In this document: piece after piece, positions 61,018 to 64,000 of the stretch
How positions within the stretch are numbered: position 1 is the first letter of the stretch
Layout of the letters: each line of letters starts with the position of its first letter
Notes under the pieces: model-generated
What the model saw: the letters and a program-made list of their open reading frames with translations, nothing else
The model's database searches: none
Told to the model about the DNA's origin: nothing
Origin: Corynebacterium glyciniphilum AJ 3170
GTDB taxonomy: Bacteria > Actinomycetota > Actinomycetes > Mycobacteriales > Mycobacteriaceae
Direction of reading: 5' to 3'
Assembly: GCF_007673095.1 (NCBI RefSeq)
Contig: NZ_VDYZ01000003.1
Coordinates: 62,001-126,000 of the forward strand
Length of the DNA: 64,000 nt
Made by a program: the position numbers and the translations under genes

Positions 61018-64000
61018 CGTCGTCGCCCGTCCTTCCTGCGTGGTTCGTCACCGGAGTCGCTCTGTGGTCTCCGGCGGTCTCCCTGGCGACAGACGACCGG
61101 TTGAGCTGCCAGAGCTCGGCAAGATCCTGGTCATTGAGGCTGGCGATCCACCCTTCACCACTGGTGACGATGTCACCGGCCAGCTCCCGCTTCGAACTGA
61201 GGATGTCATTGATCCGCTCATCCAGCGTACCGGTGGTCACCAGCTTATGGACCGTCACATCCCTGCCCTGCCCGATGCGGTACGCACGGTCTGTGGCCTG
61301 ATCCTCGACAGCCGGATTCCACCACCGGTCAATGTGGACGACCACGCTGGCGCGGGTGAGAGTGATCCCGGTACCTCCTGCACGCGTCGACAGAATCATG
61401 ACCTTGGGGCCGCCGTCGGACTGGAAGTCGTCGACCATGGCTGACCGTGCCGATCTGCTGAGCCCGCCGTGGAGGACGGGAACGCCCTCGTCCAGCGCCC
61501 CGAAGTGTCGTCGGAGTTCAGGGACCAGCATCTCCCCGAAGGACGGGAACTGGGTGAAGACCAGTACCTTACGGTCGCGGGCCAGGGCGTCTTCGATGAT
61601 CTCGAACAAACGCTCAACCTTCTTCGACCGGTGGCGGCCGTTCTTCAGGAGCCCTGACCCGTCCCCCGAGAAGTGGGCCGGATGATTGCAGATCTGTTTG
61701 ATCCGCACCAGGGCTCCGAGAATGATGCCGCTGCGGCCCTTACCTTCAGCCTCGGCGATCCGCTGTTCGAGACTCTTCGTGTAGGCCTCGTACAGTGCCG
61801 CCTGCTCCTCGGTCAACGGGACGGTGTCGATCACTTCCCGCTTCTCCGGAAGGTTCAACCCCATCGATTCGTCATTCTTGACCCGTCTGAGAATGAACGG
61901 TTCAACCAACCGACGGAGCTGATCCAGGGTATCGCCGTCCTGGTACCTCTCGATGGGGATGGCCAGCCGGTTCTGGAAAGCCTGGGCGCTGCCGAGTATT
62001 CCGGGGTTGCAGAAGTCGAGGATCGAATGCAGCTCCGCGAGCCGGTTCTCCACCGGAGTCCCCGTCAACGCCAGGTGGTGGCCCGCCCTGATCGCCCGGA
62101 CCGCCCTGCTCTGGGCGGTGCCGGGGTTCTTGATGTTCTGCGCCTCATCGACGACGACCCGCCCCCAGGCGAGCCCGGAGTACCTGTCCGGGTTACGGCT
62201 CACGGTCCCGTACGTCGTCAGCACGAGATCGGACGACTGCGCTTTCTCCACGAACTCGGTACCGGCCACCTTCTTCGCACCGTGATCGACGAGCACTGTC
62301 AGATCGGGAACGTGGCGGGCCACCTCATTCTGCCACGTGTCCAGAACAGACGTCGGGGCGACGACCAGTGTCGGCCCGTCACAGTCGCCGGCCTCCCGCT
62401 CCCAGGCAAGAAGGCTGAGAACCTGGAGGGTCTTACCGAGACCCATGTCGTCGGCGAGGATGGCCCCGATCCGGTGCCGGTACATCCAGACCAGCCAGTT
62501 CAGGCCCCGACGCTGATGGTCTCGGAGCGGCGTCCGGACAGCGGCGGGCACCTCTATGATCTCCGGCGGTGCAATCGTCGGACGCTGGTCCTCCTCCCCC
62601 GGCGCGGGGAAGAACGAACGGACCATCCGTGCCAGCCATCCGTCGGCGTCGACGGTGATGTCCCCCGCCTTCGCCGCCGGAGTCCCGTCGGCGACGGACG
62701 TCAACTGCGCGTCGACAAGGTCAGCGAGCGTGAGCTCCGCTGTCCCCTCGTCGTTCTCTGCCCCGGCGTCGCGGAGTTTCGCGAAGTAGCTGCGCGCCAC
62801 ACTGAGCGAGTGTGTGTCGAGGCGGACGTAGCGTCCCTGGATCTCGACAAGTGACGACGCCGTGGTCATCAATGTGGACATCTCCGAAGCGCTGAGCGGT
62901 TCTCCGTCAACGGACACCGACCAGTCGAACGACAGGACCTGCTCCAGGCCCATCTTCCCGGACCCCGGCCCCTGGCCGACCGGAGTGACCTTCACCCGCA
63001 CCTCTGGTCGTACCACCGACCATGCCCGGGGTACGAGAACCTCAGTGCCACCTGCCGTCAGCGACGTCGCGCCGTCGACGAGCAGTCTCTCGACCTGATC
63101 GGTGGTCAAGGCAAGGTAGACCACCCGGTCCTTCTCGGGACGCCCCGTCAAGGACGACGTCGGTGGGAACCACACCTTTGTCCGGAGCCACGCCTCCACG
63201 GCCGAGGAGAACTGTCTGAGCTCAGGCCAGGCACGGTAGGCCTGGTCCAACCCCTCGCGCAGCGAACGCCTCAGCGACTCCGTAGCTTCCGCAGCGGGGA
63301 TCGGCTCGGCAGGACCGTCGTCCACGGACATCCTGATCTCCAGTCGCCACCGCGGTTCAGCACGGTCGGGCTCCCCCTCGTCGGGACTACCGGACACCGC
63401 CCCGGCGAGAGAATCCGGTTCCTCCAGCGAGAGGACCATCCTGGTCGACGCCTGCCGCGCCGAGGCCCGCCAGGTGTTGAGGGCCTCCGCCGTCACAGGA
63501 TTCGCCCGCGCATCCGCCTCCCCGGTGAACAGCGACGAGATGAAGTGGTTCTCCGGTGCACCTCCGACCACCTCGGCCCGGTCCTGCAGCAGGCGGACAC
63601 ACATCCAGTGCACCAACTCGTCTGCGGCGCGCAGCAGCGTGTCCGGACCACCGTTGAGGGTGAGCACCGCAGGTGCCGTGGCCTGCAGCTCACGTACCAC
63701 CCGGTTGTGCGCGCCACTGCTGGACAGGCACCAGGTGGGGTACCACTGTCCGTCGGTGAACTGCATCTTCATCATCACGCGACCGGCATGAACCGCATCG
63801 AGCAACAGATCGTAGAGGCGGACGAGCCACAATGCCTCCGGACTCAGTCCACTCGGGGCAGTGACAGGGCTCCCCCCTGCCTCCGTCCCGACCCCTCCGC
63901 ATGAGTGCACATAGTGCGAGAGCATACCGAGAACAGGAAGCGCCTGGTCCGGGGTGTAGGCCTGCGTCGGAAGGTCCAGAGAACGGATACGTCCCTTCGG
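61007..64000 (-). CDS. SNF2/SWI2-family helicase (HelZ-like), 5' end outside window
   Basis: 997 codons are visible and the frame is open to the window edge, so the start lies outside. An in-frame ATG at 63925 exists, but the residues before it (RSLDLPTQAYTPDQALPVLG) look coding. The helicase core: DDMGLGKTLQVLSLLAWE (Walker A, motif I), VVDEAQNIKN (motif II, DEAQ), LTGTPVENRL (III), FTQFPSFGEM and LSTRAGGTGITLTRASVVVH (V), DRAYRIGQGRDVTVHKL (VI). It should be an ATP-driven DNA translocase. The N-terminal half (about 500 residues) is a large HelZ-type extension. Confidence 0.9.
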   Translation of the reverse strand, partial: PKGRIRSLDLPTQAYTPDQALPVLGMLSHYVHSCGGVGTEAGGSPVTAPSGLSPEALWLVRLYDLLLDAVHAGRVMMKMQFTDGQWYPTWCLSSSGAHNRVVRELQATAPAVLTLNGGPDTLLRAADELVHWMCVRLLQDRAEVVGGAPENHFISSLFTGEADARANPVTAEALNTWRASARQASTRMVLSLEEPDSLAGAVSGSPDEGEPDRAEPRWRLEIRMSVDDGPAEPIPAAEATESLRRSLREGLDQAYRAWPELRQFSSAVEAWLRTKVWFPPTSSLTGRPEKDRVVYLALTTDQVERLLVDGATSLTAGGTEVLVPRAWSVVRPEVRVKVTPVGQGPGSGKMGLEQVLSFDWSVSVDGEPLSASEMSTLMTTASSLVEIQGRYVRLDTHSLSVARSYFAKLRDAGAENDEGTAELTLADLVDAQLTSVADGTPAAKAGDITVDADGWLARMVRSFFPAPGEEDQRPTIAPPEIIEVPAAVRTPLRDHQRRGLNWLVWMYRHRIGAILADDMGLGKTLQVLSLLAWEREAGDCDGPTLVVAPTSVLDTWQNEVARHVPDLTVLVDHGAKKVAGTEFVEKAQSSDLVLTTYGTVSRNPDRYSGLAWGRVVVDEAQNIKNPGTAQSRAVRAIRAGHHLALTGTPVENRLAELHSILDFCNPGILGSAQAFQNRLAIPIERYQDGDTLDQLRRLVEPFILRRVKNDESMGLNLPEKREVIDTVPLTEEQAALYEAYTKSLEQRIAEAEGKGRSGIILGALVRIKQICNHPAHFSGDGSGLLKNGRHRSKKVERLFEIIEDALARDRKVLVFTQFPSFGEMLVPELRRHFGALDEGVPVLHGGLSRSARSAMVDDFQSDGGPKVMILSTRAGGTGITLTRASVVVHIDRWWNPAVEDQATDRAYRIGQGRDVTVHKLVTTGTLDERINDILSSKRELAGDIVTSGEGWIASLNDQDLAELWQLNRSSVARETAGDHRATPVTNHAGRTGDDDGR

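Noticed and set aside
63923..63925. ATG at 63925 as the true start of the SNF2 helicase
   Set aside because: The frame remains open to the window edge and the upstream residues look coding, so the start is treated as outside the window.

Overview
High-GC actinobacterial chromosome, most likely a Corynebacterium. Lines of evidence are the argS-lysA-hom-thrC-thrB-rho-prfA-prmC-sua5-wecA-atp gene order, separate atpF and atpH genes (fused in mycobacteria), a NucS mismatch endonuclease, a MhuD-type heme-degrading enzyme, and a ligA/mnmA/iscS/etfA/etfB order shared with Mycobacterium. I do not commit to a species. Coding density is very high, nearly all genes are core metabolism, and many neighbours overlap by 1-11 bases. 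I saw no insertion sequence, prophage or CRISPR array.

Layout: 1-2061 holds a bile-acid-symporter-family transporter (cut by the window edge) divergent from an ArsR regulator translationally coupled to an SRPBCC protein. 2064-5265 (minus) is pfkA, a DHA2 drug exporter and a NUDIX hydrolase. 5371-9631 (plus) is a heterodimeric ABC pair of siderophore-handling type plus a TetR regulator, with an iron-box-like site upstream. 9658-12280 is gatA-gatC divergent from an ACT-domain gene. 12299-15810 (minus) is ilvA followed immediately by two overlapping paralogous genes of unknown function. 15850-17165 has a DnaQ-like exonuclease and a 40-residue orphan peptide gene with its own Shine-Dalgarno and a 19-bp stem. 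17166-24716 holds ligA and mhuD (plus), then a MetE-like gene, mnmA, iscS and an NhaP antiporter (minus). 24913-32612 (minus) holds etfA/etfB, a THUMP-like methyltransferase, a NUDT19-like hydrolase, an ABC ATPase, a thioredoxin/TPR protein, a zinc-ribbon protein, nucS and DUF2550.

32846-40771 (minus) is the complete F1Fo ATP synthase operon atpI-atpBEFHAGDC. 40806-46745 (minus) carries wecA, sua5, prmC, prfA and rho (cell-envelope lipid carrier, tRNA t6A, translation and transcription termination). An acyl-CoA ligase (plus) separates this from argS-lysA-hom-thrC-thrB (minus), the aspartate-family block. A tRNA-Arg(CCG) gene sits divergently upstream of argS.

The right end (55952-64000, minus) is the most system-like part of the window: a SNF2 helicase, a SWIM zinc-finger protein, an Mre11/SbcD-like nuclease and a Rad50/YhaN-like ATPase, overlapping or spaced by 7 bases, so apparently one operon. 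The helicase reading frame is open to the window edge, so its start lies outside.
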